A DNA stretch of 64,000 nt from Microcystis aeruginosa NIES-4325 (GCF_008974145.1 NZ_BJKP01000012.1:53064-117063); one strand, 5' to 3'; counted from the first letter of the stretch, positions 1 through 8,274 are shown. Notes: generated by a model from the letters alone, not told the origin. Numbers and translations are program-made.

Positions 1-5
1 AAACT

Positions 6-590
6 ATGACTCATTCCACGGATATAAAAACCCTAGCACGCTGGATGGCGGCGGATTTTAGTAATCAAGAACAAGCTTTTGCTAATCCGCCTTTTTTTGC
101 CCATATTCGCGTGTGTATGCGTCCTTTACCCGATGAATTACTCAAGGGAACCAGTTTATTTTTAGAGCAGGCCTACGATTTTATGCTCAATACTCCCTAT
201 CGTTTACGAGTATTTAAATTGTCGGTAGTCGATGATCATATTGAACTAGAAAACTTTAAAGTAAAAGAGGAAGCTAACTTTTTTGGTGCTTCTAGAGAAC
301 CCCAGCGTCTCAAAAATCTCAGATCAGATCTATTAGAACCGATGCCGGGTTGTGATATGAATGTCACCTGGACAGGTAACAGTTTTAAAGGGGTGGTGAA
401 ACCGGGGAAACAATGTTTAGTCTTTCGCAAAGATAAAATGACTTATTTAGATAATAGTTTTGAAATTAGTGAACAGGGATTGATTAGCGTTGATCGCGGT
501 TTAGATACGGAAACCGATCAATTAGTCTGGGGTTCGATCGCCGGTCCCTTTGAGTTTGTGCGTCGCAGTAGTTTTGCTGAGGAAGTGTGA
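6..590 (+). CDS. cpcT: CpcT/CpeT-type phycobilin lyase
   Basis: This 194-residue cytosolic protein belongs to the CpcT/CpeT chromophore lyase family. The family attaches phycocyanobilin to a cysteine of the phycocyanin beta subunit (Cys153 in characterised CpcT), so it serves phycobilisome assembly. The full family length is present, beginning with a LARWMAADFSNQEQA segment and containing the conserved FKLS, PGCDM and LDNSFEIS blocks of the beta-barrel. The ATG lies only five bases inside the window, so promoter and RBS cannot be judged. xth starts 22 bases after its stop and could be co-transcribed. The family is clear from the sequence; the exact cysteine specificity is inferred from relatives. 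Confidence 0.9.
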   Translation: MTHSTDIKTLARWMAADFSNQEQAFANPPFFAHIRVCMRPLPDELLKGTSLFLEQAYDFMLNTPYRLRVFKLSVVDDHIELENFKVKEEANFFGASREPQRLKNLRSDLLEPMPGCDMNVTWTGNSFKGVVKPGKQCLVFRKDKMTYLDNSFEISEQGLISVDRGLDTETDQLVWGSIAGPFEFVRRSSFAEEV

Positions 591-612
591 GAAAAATTCT
601 CGGTTTTTAGCT

Positions 613-1416
613 ATGAAAATCGCCACATGGAATGTCAACTCGATTCGCAGCCGACAAGAGCAGGTAATTAACTGGTTACAACTCAATCCCGTTGAGGTTT
701 TGTGCTTGCAAGAAACCAAGGTAATCGATCGAGATTTTCCCAGAGAAGCTTTTGAATCTTTGGGTTATCATCTCTATATTTCTGGACAAAAAGCCTATAA
801 TGGTGTAGCGATTTTTAGCCAAAAACCCATGGACGATATCACTATGGGATTTAGTCCCATTATCGGTGAAAATGTAACGGGAGAACTAGACGAACAAAAA
901 CGGCTAATTACTGGAGTAATCGACGATATTAGGATTATTAATCTCTATGTTCCTAATGGTTCTTCTCTAGAGAGTGACAAGTATATTTATAAGCTTAAAT
1001 GGTTAGCAACTCTCAGGAAATATCTAGATAGAATAATTAATTCTCAACCCCAAGAATTATGTATCTGTGGTGATTTTAATATTGCCTTAGAAGATAAAGA
1101 TATTTATGATCCCAAAGGCAAAGAAAATCATATTATGTCTTCAGCTAAAGAAAGAGAAGCTTTAGAAAAAGTCTTAGAAATTGGTTTACAAGATGCCTTT
1201 AGAAAATTCACCTCAGCAGCGGGACATTATAGTTGGTGGGATTATCGCAGCGGTGGTTTTACTCGTAACCGAGGTTGGCGAATCGATCATCTTTATTTAA
1301 CTCCTCAGCTATACGAAAAGGCCGTTAATTGTCTAATCGATCGAGAACCCAGAAAACAAGAAAAACCCAGCGATCATACCCCTGTGATTCTGGAAATATC
1401 AAGCAAAAATAGCTAA
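613..1416 (+). CDS. xth: Exodeoxyribonuclease III
   Basis: This 267-residue Mg-dependent AP endonuclease / 3'-5' exonuclease of the ExoIII family acts in base-excision repair. Family motifs are in order: MKIATWNVNS at the N-terminus, LCLQETK near residue 37, LYVPNG near 118, ICGDFNIA near 157, a GWRIDHLYLT block near 233, and the final SDHTPVI carrying the catalytic Asp-His pair. I chose the ATG at 613 because homologues begin MKIATWNVN. An earlier in-frame start at 550 would add 21 unrelated residues that overlap the cpcT coding region. Length and motifs are normal. Confidence 0.93.
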   Translation: MKIATWNVNSIRSRQEQVINWLQLNPVEVLCLQETKVIDRDFPREAFESLGYHLYISGQKAYNGVAIFSQKPMDDITMGFSPIIGENVTGELDEQKRLITGVIDDIRIINLYVPNGSSLESDKYIYKLKWLATLRKYLDRIINSQPQELCICGDFNIALEDKDIYDPKGKENHIMSSAKEREALEKVLEIGLQDAFRKFTSAAGHYSWWDYRSGGFTRNRGWRIDHLYLTPQLYEKAVNCLIDREPRKQEKPSDHTPVILEISSKNS

Positions 1417-1550
1417 AGGATCAACCTAGACTTTGCACAGCCAGAATTTTGCTCTCTTAGCTTCCCTAACTAGGGACTTTCACCTTGAGGATTTATTCAG
1501 TAACGAGAAAATGCTATGATTCGGGTTGAATTTACCAAGTTTATTAAATT

Positions 1551-2105
1551 ATGCGTTCTCCCCAATTAATTGTTCTATTGCTCGGTTTATCCCTTCTCCC
1601 CGGCATCTCTCCCCCTTTTGTCCATGCTAATCCCTCGATAGTGCCAGTGAAACAATCGAGTAATCGCGATGGGGGACAAAAAATCAGTGAAGCGGAAATT
1701 AAAGCAATGATTCAAGACATTGAAACCGCTATTAAAGATAAAAATATCGCCCTAATCCTCAAACACTATGCCCCGTTTATTTCCTCGCAATTGACCATTA
1801 AAACCGATGCTAGTACCGAAATTTTTGAGTTAGAAGGCATCACGGAACATAAAAGATTTTTAGAGGAATCCTACAAAAATATTAAAAGTATAGAGGTTCT
1901 TTCTGAGAATTGGGACGTGGATATTCTTGCTAATGACGAGATGGCGATTATCACTCGCGAGCGGGTAGTCAATATTACCAACACCGAGGGTGATAACTAT
2001 ATAGTGGCATCGGCAGCAGTCGCTAAAGTCGCTCCCATCGACGGCAAATTGAGGATCTTTTCCATTCAAGAAACCGCCGAAGTGGGACGCAGACCAAAAA
2101 AATAA
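1551..2105 (+). CDS. Secreted NTF2/SnoaL-like protein
   Basis: The 184-residue product opens with a Sec-type signal peptide (hydrophobic LIVLLLGLSLLPGIS, probable cleavage after VHA near residue 27). About 120 residues follow that look like an NTF2/SnoaL-like fold: a leading helix ISEAEIKAMIQDIETAIKD, the typical (I/V)xxHYAP element, then strands ending in a RIFSIQETAEV segment. Such domains bind small ligands or act as accessory modules; no catalytic residues can be assigned. The stop codon at 2103-2105 directly abuts the stop of the convergent gene at 2106, leaving no terminator space. The fold call is inference; no specific function is recognised. Confidence 0.6.
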   Translation: MRSPQLIVLLLGLSLLPGISPPFVHANPSIVPVKQSSNRDGGQKISEAEIKAMIQDIETAIKDKNIALILKHYAPFISSQLTIKTDASTEIFELEGITEHKRFLEESYKNIKSIEVLSENWDVDILANDEMAIITRERVVNITNTEGDNYIVASAAVAKVAPIDGKLRIFSIQETAEVGRRPKK

Positions 2106-2423
2106 TTAGTTTCTCTGGTTAGGACTAGACCAACCCGACTCCCGCCGTCTTCGTCCCTCGATAAAACCGTCATCGTAGTCTCTGGAATTGCGCGGATTAT
2201 CATAGCGGGCAAAGTTAAAACCGTCCTCTAGTCCGCGCTGAAATTCTTGTTCTGGTGGCACAAATCGATAACGTTGTCTATTATCCTGTACCACTCGATT
2301 GATTAACAAGGCCCCCGCTCCAATACCAACAGCCTCACCAAAGGTTAAAGACTTAGCATAATCGATGTTAATTGTCAAGAAAGTTGTTGTTAAAATTAAG
2401 GCTTTTCCCCAATGTTTACCCAT
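2106..2423 (-). CDS. Small exported hypothetical protein
   Basis: This 105-residue protein has a hydrophobic N-terminus (ALILTTTFLTINIDYAKS, a probable signal peptide) and a short Gly/Ala-rich segment (GEAVGIGAGALLINRVVQ). A hydrophilic tail rich in Arg, Asp and Asn follows, including RNSRDYDDGF and EGRRRRESGW. I use the ATG at 2423 because a strong GGAGG lies just upstream; the longer frame from 2438 would bury that RBS. No family is recognised. The charged tail could bind nucleic acid or cell-surface polymers, but nothing visible proves it. It ends exactly where the opposite gene ends. Confidence 0.5.
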   Translation of the reverse strand: MGKHWGKALILTTTFLTINIDYAKSLTFGEAVGIGAGALLINRVVQDNRQRYRFVPPEQEFQRGLEDGFNFARYDNPRNSRDYDDGFIEGRRRRESGWSSPNQRN

Positions 2424-2462
2424 AAAATCCTCCTTCAAAAAATCAGGTTGACAACGAAACCC

Positions 2463-2594
2463 CTACAGATAGAGAGTTTCTCATAAAATCGACCAATGAC
2501 TCCCTAAAATGAAAACTTTGTACCTCATCTACAGATAGAGAGTTTCTCATAAAATCGACCACTGACTCCCTAAAATGAAAACTTTGTACCTCAT
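2463..2594. repeat. 66-bp tandem direct repeat (two copies)
   Basis: Two head-to-tail copies, 2463-2528 and 2529-2594, are identical except for one base (A versus C near the middle). They lie between the small exported protein (its upstream side) and the end of crtR. A related sequence with the core CTCCCCAAAACGAAAACTTT occurs near 36420, so the unit seems to belong to a dispersed family. Confidence 0.9.
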
Positions 2595-2611
2595 CATTAC
2601 GATAAGTGAGA

Positions 2612-3502
2612 TCAAGAAGTTTTAGAAGAATGGGAGTGAAAGCGAATACCTAGGAAGACATCGTAGAGGAAACTCCAGAAATTCTTACCTTGCAGTAAAC
2701 CTAAAGACTGTTCACACTCTTTTGCGTCTAAAAGCGGTTTAGTGGCATAGTATGCCGGTTGGTATTTGTACCAGGGAATCGAGGGCCAGAGATGATGCAC
2801 GAGATGATAATTCTGCCCTAAAATCAGCAGATTTAACAGGGGACTGGGGTAAACGCGGGCATTTTTCCAACGATCGCGCTCTTGGAAAGGACGATGGGGG
2901 AGATAATCAAAAAATAAACCGAGGGCAATTCCCACCACTAAAGCGGGAACAAACCAAAAATTCATCACATAGCCAATAAAACCGTATTGACAGGCGACGA
3001 TGACTATGGTAGCAACAAAAAGACGACTGAGGAACCATTCCAGCAGTTCATATTTTCGCCAGAGTTGCCGCTTAAAAAAGAAGATTTCGTGATAAAAAAA
3101 TCTGGCCGCAATCATCCACAACGGTCCACCAGTGGAGACAAAATGATCCGGATCATTTTCGGGATCGTTAACGTGAGCATGGTGCTGTAGATGGACTCTT
3201 GTGAAGACGGGAAAGGCAAAACCGAGCATTAAAGCACTGCCATGACCTAAAATAGCATTAAATACCCGATTGCTATGGGCAGAATTATGAGAGGCATCAT
3301 GGATAACTGTCCCCGATAAATGTAAAGCGAGGACATTAGCACTAAAACAAATCCAGTCGGGCCAGGACCATAGCCAATAGCCACAGGTAGATAGGGTTAT
3401 TAGGCTCAAGGCACTAAAAAACATGGTAACGTTTGGGTTGAAGCCCCCCGGTGCTTTTAAATACTCTTTGGGGACTGTCAGCAACATCTCGGCCGACTGC
3501 AT
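2612..3502 (-). CDS. crtR: Beta-carotene hydroxylase CrtR
   Basis: This 296-residue integral-membrane di-iron enzyme is of the fatty-acid-desaturase-like CrtR type. In cyanobacteria CrtR hydroxylates beta-ionone rings to make zeaxanthin and also serves myxoxanthophyll. The histidine boxes are visible: HDASHNSAH near residue 68, HLQHHAH near 105, and LVHHLWP near 233. Hydrophobic stretches near 28-60, 85-100 and 165-195 supply the membrane anchors. The N-terminus MQSAEMLLTVPKEYLKAPGG matches the family and fixes the start. It is monocistronic. A CrtD-like carotenoid desaturase lies 50 kb away in the same window. Confidence 0.9.
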   Translation of the reverse strand: MQSAEMLLTVPKEYLKAPGGFNPNVTMFFSALSLITLSTCGYWLWSWPDWICFSANVLALHLSGTVIHDASHNSAHSNRVFNAILGHGSALMLGFAFPVFTRVHLQHHAHVNDPENDPDHFVSTGGPLWMIAARFFYHEIFFFKRQLWRKYELLEWFLSRLFVATIVIVACQYGFIGYVMNFWFVPALVVGIALGLFFDYLPHRPFQERDRWKNARVYPSPLLNLLILGQNYHLVHHLWPSIPWYKYQPAYYATKPLLDAKECEQSLGLLQGKNFWSFLYDVFLGIRFHSHSSKTS

Positions 3503-3665
3503 TATGGGTGTTGCTCCTTATTGTGTTCGCTTTACTGGCGTAAATTATCATACTACGGCTTTTTCATAAAGTTTTGTAACATTACCTTAATTAATCTAAA
3601 GTTATGAAGAAAGTAAGGATTTGTTATATGGTCTTCCCCCCTCAGTCCCCGAAGGAAAAGCGAGG

Positions 3666-4085
3666 CTACAAGAGAAAATCACGGGCGCTTAACGCCAGTT
3701 TCGCACTTAAACGATTAAAAAATTCGGCTAGAGACTCGGCTTGAGGGGGAGCGATCGCCTGTTTCCCCAGCATCACCGATTCTACCCTATCCCGATCACC
3801 GAAAATATCGATAAGACACTCCCTATCGATATCGAATTCATGCAGTAAAGATTCTAACGTAGCGGTAGGATTTGTTCGGGCGATCGGATAATGTTTCCGC
3901 TCGTATTCTTCCACTAATAACACCAATAAATCAAATAATAGTCCTTCGTCATTGCTTAACTCCCGTGACATCATCCCTTCAATTATGCTTAAAAATCGCT
4001 CGTATTCTTGCGAGTTATTAATCGGTTTCGGTTGATACTGCAAGAGTAAATCACCATAGGTTAATGGATTAGAAGTAGGGATCAT
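3666..4085 (-). CDS. higA: HigA-like antitoxin
   Basis: This 139-residue protein resembles cyanobacterial HigA-type transcriptional antitoxins. The C-terminal half (LLHEFDIDRECLIDIFGD through IAPPQAESLAEFF) has the spacing of the xenobiotic-response-element helix-turn-helix found with HigB toxins. The N-terminal half is a helical region that includes EYERFLSIIEGMMSR. The gene starts inside the toxin gene (17-base overlap), the usual coupling for a type II toxin-antitoxin operon. It would neutralise the HigB-like RNase and repress the shared promoter upstream of 4368. Pairing and order are seen directly; autoregulation is inferred. Confidence 0.75.
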   Translation of the reverse strand: MIPTSNPLTYGDLLLQYQPKPINNSQEYERFLSIIEGMMSRELSNDEGLLFDLLVLLVEEYERKHYPIARTNPTATLESLLHEFDIDRECLIDIFGDRDRVESVMLGKQAIAPPQAESLAEFFNRLSAKLALSARDFLL

Positions 4086-4368
4086 TTTTCCAGTTCTCCT
4101 TATTGTATTCAGCGTGACTTAGAATATATTTAACGAAAATGGTTTGACGAGAATAATTGATGTCAGCGATTAAACGGTATTTGTTTCCCTTGATATTAAA
4201 AACTGTAAAATTTCCCACCGCCTCCGCTTTCGGGTAGCGACCTTGAACCTCTACTAAATTTTTCCAGTTAGCCTTACTAGCGAAGTTATACCAATCGCTA
4301 AGAGCGTCTTCCGCGTCCGAGTGGCGTTGCCAAAACTCTCGTAATTTGACTTTACTGATCACGCGCAT
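4069..4368 (-). CDS. higB: HigB-like toxin (RelE superfamily)
   Basis: This 99-residue toxin of the HigB family (RelE/ParE fold) is a predicted ribosome-dependent mRNA endonuclease. Diagnostic features are the start MRVISKVKLREFWQ, the central DWYNFASKANWKN segment, GNFTVFNIKGNKYRLIADI (core beta-sheet with basic residues) and the closing SHAEYNKENWK. It is the first gene of the pair, as in typical higBA operons, and its 3' end overlaps the antitoxin. It lies about 300 bp from an IS200/IS605 element, which fits an accessory location. Confidence 0.82.
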   Translation of the reverse strand: MRVISKVKLREFWQRHSDAEDALSDWYNFASKANWKNLVEVQGRYPKAEAVGNFTVFNIKGNKYRLIADINYSRQTIFVKYILSHAEYNKENWKNDPYF

Positions 4369-4620
4369 CGATCGCTAGTTTTATTGTTCTCTTTAACCCA
4401 GATAAACATTGATCACTCTAATAATTATAGTATATGTCAATTTGACCGATCGCCTCCCGCACCCCAGAAAAGCGCACCCCTTCGCGCATCTCTGGGAGAT
4501 CGCCCTCAATCCCCAATCGAGTAATCAATAGCTAGATAAAGCATAAGAAATATAAATAACAAAAACCTTGACAAAATGGGCGGGGGTGGGTCTTGAACAA
4601 AGACTTGATAGCTCACTTAC
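4369..4620. other. Intergenic spacer before the IS element
   Basis: No gene is seen between the toxin promoter region and the left end of the IS. The segment contains an imperfect inverted pair around 4447-4502 (GATCGCCTCCC.. / ..GGGAGATCGC) with several CGC-rich words. The toxin-antitoxin promoter should lie just after 4369 on the minus strand. Confidence 0.5.
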
Positions 4621-4696
4621 CTAAAATGTCGGCTTGAAGGCTCTCGGTTTTACCGATGAGATGAAAAGCCGACCAATATAGAACAGCGAAGCACGA

Positions 4697-5116
4697 TTAA
4701 AAATCAGGACTGTCTTGATTTTCGACATATTTTTTGAGTTGGTCTATTGTGACACCGCCACAACTAGCCACAAAATAAGCCCCCGTCCACAAAACTCGCT
4801 TGTCTTGACCATATATCTTTTTTAAGTGGTCAGGGTAGTTGTCCCACAATAGCTTACAAGAGATTGACTTCAGGTTGGCTATTAACCCGCTTAACAGCTT
4901 GTGGGGTGGGTAAGTAAGAAGAATGTGTACATGGTCTGATTCTCCGTTAATCTCGACTACTTCCGCATCCCATTTAGCGGCAATAGAGTTAAAAGCTACC
5001 TTCAAAAACTCCAAATGCTCCTTTTGAAACACCTTCCTACGATATTTTGTCACGAGGACTATATGTACAGTGAGATTAAAGGTAGCCCTACGAGTCTTAA
5101 AATAATTAACTTTCAT
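4697..5116 (-). CDS. tnpA: IS200-type Y1 transposase TnpA
   Basis: This 139-residue HUH single-strand transposase has the typical start YFKTRRATFNLTVHIVLVTKYRR. The metal-binding HUH motif appears as DHVHILL near residue 62. The C-terminal helix ends KKYVENQ, which carries the nucleophilic tyrosine. Length is normal for the family (about 130-150 residues) and no catalytic residue is missing. It would cut and rejoin the hairpin ends as single strands. It is transcribed away from tnpB; the intervening 64 bp must contain both promoters. Confidence 0.92.
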   Translation of the reverse strand: MKVNYFKTRRATFNLTVHIVLVTKYRRKVFQKEHLEFLKVAFNSIAAKWDAEVVEINGESDHVHILLTYPPHKLLSGLIANLKSISCKLLWDNYPDHLKKIYGQDKRVLWTGAYFVASCGGVTIDQLKKYVENQDSPDF

Positions 5117-5180
5117 GCCCTTGACACTTTGTACGGTGGATTGCTATAATCATAGCGTAGCACATTGAGAGGTCGAGTCA

Positions 5181-6410
5181 ATGCGAGTCATAGAGTTTAA
5201 GTTAAAGACCAATTCTCACCAAGAAATAGCCATTCAAGAAGCTATCAGGGTGGGACAGTTCATCAGGAATAAGTGTTTAAGATTTTGGATGGACTCTACC
5301 AAAGAAGACAAAGTAAACTATGCTACTTTGTGCCGATTAGTCACAGATTTAACACAAAATCCTGAGTTCCCTTTTGTGGGTAAACTTAACTCTATGGCTC
5401 GTCAGGCGAGTGTTGAAAGAGCTTGGTTTTCTATATCCCGTTTCTACAACAATTGTAAAAAGCGCACCGCCCGCGCCGAATCGAATTCGGCGAGCGGACG
5501 GAGCAAGAAGGGTTTGGCGAAAAAAGGCTATCCTAAATTCAAAAAGTTCTCAAGGTCTGTAGAGTACAAATCTTCTGGTTGGAAATTAACGGAAGATAAA
5601 AAGTTTATTCACATCACGGATAAAACAGGGATTGGGAAGCTAAAACTCATCGGGACTTTTAACCGTCAACTCTTAGACAAAACCACAATCAAAAGAGTCA
5701 GGCTTATTAAAAAGGCAGACGGCTTTTATTGTCAATTTGTTTTAGACATTGAGAGAGTGGAACCGCTTGACTCTACAGGAAAAGAAGTAGGGATTGATTT
5801 AGGTTTAAACCATTTCTTGACTGACTCTAATGGGGATAAAATTGATAACCCACGGTTTCTTCGTAAGTCTGAAAAAAGACTAAAAAAGGCTCAACGTAAA
5901 CTCTCAAAAAAGAAAAAGGGAAGCCAAAAAAGGTTAAAGCAGAAATCTAGAGTAGCCCGCCTTCATTTAAAAGTTTCTAGACAACGTAAAGATTTTGCCG
6001 TTAAGACAGCAAAAGCGTTGATCCAATCTAACGATTTGGTAGTCTACGAGGACTTGAAGGTTTCTAATATGGTGAAAAACCGAAAACTTGCTAAATCAAT
6101 TCAAGATGCGAGTTGGTCAATGTTCACCAATTGGTTAGACTATTTTGGAAAAATTCACGGGAAGTTTGTCATAGCGGTAAACCCCCAATACACTAGCCAA
6201 CAATGCTCTGATTGTGGCAATATCGTCAAGAAAACATTATCGATAAGGACACATATTTGTTCTTGTGGTTGCGTTTTAGACCGGGATGAAAACGCCGCTA
6301 TAAACATACTTCATAAAGCAAATACTGTCGGGCGGACAGAAATTCAAGCCCTCGGACAGACTACCCACTGTCTAACAGGTGAAAGCTTGTTAGATAAGGT
6401 AACTGGTTGA
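5181..6410 (+). CDS. tnpB: TnpB RNA-guided nuclease of IS605 type
   Basis: This 409-residue TnpB belongs to the compact RuvC nuclease family ancestral to Cas12. RuvC motifs are present: GIDLGLN (Asp near 205), VVYEDLKVSN (Glu near 292) and DRDENAA (Asp near 367). The zinc ribbon CSDCG ... CSCGC lies between the last two, so the nuclease appears intact. Between residues about 93 and 116 there is an unusual insert rich in Arg, Ala and Ser, encoded by a GC-rich palindrome that typical TnpBs lack. The guide RNA is expected from the 3' end of the gene and the right IS end. Start ATG 5181 follows GAGAGGTCG. Confidence 0.92.
   Translation: MRVIEFKLKTNSHQEIAIQEAIRVGQFIRNKCLRFWMDSTKEDKVNYATLCRLVTDLTQNPEFPFVGKLNSMARQASVERAWFSISRFYNNCKKRTARAESNSASGRSKKGLAKKGYPKFKKFSRSVEYKSSGWKLTEDKKFIHITDKTGIGKLKLIGTFNRQLLDKTTIKRVRLIKKADGFYCQFVLDIERVEPLDSTGKEVGIDLGLNHFLTDSNGDKIDNPRFLRKSEKRLKKAQRKLSKKKKGSQKRLKQKSRVARLHLKVSRQRKDFAVKTAKALIQSNDLVVYEDLKVSNMVKNRKLAKSIQDASWSMFTNWLDYFGKIHGKFVIAVNPQYTSQQCSDCGNIVKKTLSIRTHICSCGCVLDRDENAAINILHKANTVGRTEIQALGQTTHCLTGESLLDKVTG
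5471..5498. repeat. In-frame palindrome inside tnpB
   Basis: CGCCGAATCGAATTCGGCG at 5474-5492 is a perfect 8-bp-arm hairpin with a 3-base loop. It extends outward with CCGC/GCGG (bulged) to about 5471-5498. The local composition is far more GC-rich than the rest of tnpB. The reading frame stays open, so the palindrome is translated. Its TTCGGC/GCCGAA core recalls the palindromic inserts at 10341, 18973 and 58217. Confidence 0.7.
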
Positions 6411-6447
6411 ACAGGGAATCCCTCGCTTTTAGCGATGGGAGCGTCAA
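6290..6447 (+). ncRNA. Predicted omega (re)RNA of tnpB
   Basis: Known TnpB systems use an RNA that overlaps the tnpB 3' end and continues through the right element end into flanking DNA, which supplies the guide. The equivalent span here includes the terminal hairpin at 6420-6439. Extent and processing are inferred from the family, not visible directly. Confidence 0.35.
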
Positions 6448-6500
6448 AAAAACCGTTTTTTAACTTCTTGCCAAGAAAGGATTATTCTCGTGGATAAGAT

Positions 6501-7526
6501 TTATTCAGCCAGCCCTAATTGGTTTAATAATTCTTGTGTTACCACATCGGGATGCTGCGCTTCCATGATCGCCCGGACTACAGCTACCCGTTGCGCTCCT
6601 GCCGTTAAAACCTCTTTAATGTTATTACTATCAATACCACCGATCGCAAACCAGGGTAAAGGGCAATTTTCCCGCGCATAACGGACGTATTCCAATCCTG
6701 CCGGGGTTTTCCCTGCTTTGGTGGGGGTGGCATAAACCGGACCGACTCCCACATAATCGGCCTTTTCTTGGATTGCTTTGGCCATCTCTTGGGGATTAGT
6801 GGTGGACCGACCGATAATTGCCCCAGGGCCGAGAAATTGCCGCGCTAGGGAAATCGGTACATCCTGTTGACCGAGATGAACACCATCGGCATGAATGGCC
6901 TTAGCAATATCGACGCGATCGTTCATAATAAATAAAGCATCGTAACGGTGGCATAACTCACACAGTTTAGCCGCCTCTTCTAAACGAATCGTATCAGCGG
7001 CGGTTTTATGGCGGTACTGCACCAATTTTAACCCCCCTTTTAGAGCTAATTCAACGATTTCTAACAGATTTTCGGCGGGAGAAGTGACTAGATAGAGGGG
7101 AGATGCTTGCAGTTTTTCTAGGGGTGGAGAGATTAATAGTTTACTCTCTAGCTGATAAACCCGATAGCGCAGCTGTTTACAGGCTATGCCTAGCTCTAGA
7201 TCATAAAGTTTACCGTATTCTTCTAAAACCCGAAAAGCCTCCTGTACGCGGGCGAGATTGGCCTGCAGCAGTCCCTCGATAGTCTCCCGGATTTCCTCCC
7301 TGGGATGGCTTAAATCCCTGCCGATATCCCCGGCCGTGTCTCGATGTCGTTTCAGATCGATCGAGTGCCAACTAGCCAACTGATGGCGCATTTCTTTACA
7401 TTCTTGGGCTAAATCCGGATTATCTAAGCCAAAACGACACCATTCTTCGATAATTCGCAGTCCTTCTCTGGCCCGGTCAAGGTTAGCATCAAGAATCCGT
7501 TTAATCGCCGTAGTTTCTAGTTTCAT
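6501..7526 (-). CDS. thiE: Bifunctional ThiD2-ThiE thiamine phosphate synthase
   Basis: The 341-residue fusion has two parts. Residues 1-130 match the ThiD2 type of HMP-phosphate kinase (RILDANLDRAREGLRIIEEW, RHQLASW, ANLARVQEAFRVLEEYGK). Residues about 140-341 are ThiE, which joins HMP-PP and thiazole phosphate to thiamine phosphate. ThiE motifs are LVTSP, VQYRHKTA, FIMNDRVDIA, DGVHLGQQD, VGVGPVYATPTK and FAIGGI. The domain order is usual for cyanobacteria. No TPP riboswitch is evident in the 136 bases upstream of the start at 7526. Kinase activity of the N-terminal domain is inferred from ThiD2 relatives. Confidence 0.9.
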   Translation of the reverse strand: MKLETTAIKRILDANLDRAREGLRIIEEWCRFGLDNPDLAQECKEMRHQLASWHSIDLKRHRDTAGDIGRDLSHPREEIRETIEGLLQANLARVQEAFRVLEEYGKLYDLELGIACKQLRYRVYQLESKLLISPPLEKLQASPLYLVTSPAENLLEIVELALKGGLKLVQYRHKTAADTIRLEEAAKLCELCHRYDALFIMNDRVDIAKAIHADGVHLGQQDVPISLARQFLGPGAIIGRSTTNPQEMAKAIQEKADYVGVGPVYATPTKAGKTPAGLEYVRYARENCPLPWFAIGGIDSNNIKEVLTAGAQRVAVVRAIMEAQHPDVVTQELLNQLGLAE

Positions 7527-7662
7527 TTGCCGTCAATGTGGAGTTATTATAGCCATTAGCTGTCAGCTAAAATATTACTATTCTTGGCCTGTGTTCGGGG
7601 AATAGTAGGGGCAGCACCAGACAACCAAAAAGAGGGATGAGAAACCCAAGTTTTCGGTAATT

Positions 7663-8274
7663 TTAACCCACAGGGACATTCTTAAGCGCCGCTAGGTATT
7701 CCAGTAATTGCCGATGATCTGGGTGATGTAGCGGGTAGAGACGATTGTAACAGATGGTGACGAGGGCTTGCAGATCCTCCATTAAATCCTCAGCTGCAAT
7801 GGATTCATGGGATTGATTGAGGAGAATGACTTGGATTTTAAAGAAACCGCACAAACCCCAAATAAAATCATGACAAAAGCGGCCAACACTTTCCTGATGG
7901 GTTAAAACTAGACATTCCAACCCACCGTTACAAATCATCTCCACTACACGCATAAGATTAGGATGATTGTGGCTGACTCCGTTGCCGATATCGGTGAGAA
8001 TTTCAAAGGGTTGACCCTGCTGACTACAAAATTCTTCTAACGCTTTTATCTGGGTTTCTAATTGTGGTTTTTGTTCAGGTCGATTAACACGAGCATAGCC
8101 AATAATGGAGCGGGTTGCTTGGACAGATTGTAAGATGTCTTGCCGTCGATAGCGGCGATGACCGCCGGGGGTACGAATTGAGGTAATTTTACCCTGTTGT
8201 TCCCAGCGTCGGAGAGTTTTAATGCTAACTCCCAGCAAATCCGAGGCTTCTCGAATAGTGATTAGGTTATCCAT
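7663..8274 (-). CDS. IS607-like MerR-HTH/serine recombinase, catalytic residues lost
   Basis: This 203-residue protein has an N-terminal MerR-type helix-turn-helix (ITIREASDLLGVSIKTLRRW, then IRTPGGHRRYRRQDI) followed by a serine-resolvase-like domain, the layout of IS607 transposases. The catalytic serine position, normally YARVS, reads GYARVN. The conserved DRLxRFG reads ESVGRFC, and the usual R-rich helix after GSG is GNGVSHNHPNL. The DNA-binding domain is intact while the recombination centre is gone. No tnpB lies next to it. It may be a domesticated regulator. Upstream lies a truncated paralogue of the same HTH. Confidence 0.75.
   Translation of the reverse strand: MDNLITIREASDLLGVSIKTLRRWEQQGKITSIRTPGGHRRYRRQDILQSVQATRSIIGYARVNRPEQKPQLETQIKALEEFCSQQGQPFEILTDIGNGVSHNHPNLMRVVEMICNGGLECLVLTHQESVGRFCHDFIWGLCGFFKIQVILLNQSHESIAAEDLMEDLQALVTICYNRLYPLHHPDHRQLLEYLAALKNVPVG

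Larger units (their letters stand above)
4621..6447. mobile_element. IS200/IS605-family element with divergent tnpA and tnpB
   Basis: The unit contains a Y1 transposase (minus) and a TnpB (plus) in divergent arrangement, as in IS605-type elements. The left end holds a subterminal hairpin with arms 4628-4635 / 4666-4673 and an inner CTCTCGGTTTTACCGATGAG structure at 4641-4660. The right end holds the hairpin CCCTCGCTTTTAGCGATGGG at 6420-6439. These palindromic ends replace terminal inverted repeats in this family. Exact boundaries and the target tetra/pentanucleotide cannot be fixed without an empty-site comparison. Both reading frames are open, so the element may be active. Confidence 0.8.

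Noticed and set aside
6501..7662. A TPP riboswitch in front of thiE
   Set aside because: The 136 bases upstream do not show the CUGAGA and ACCUGA-type conserved boxes.
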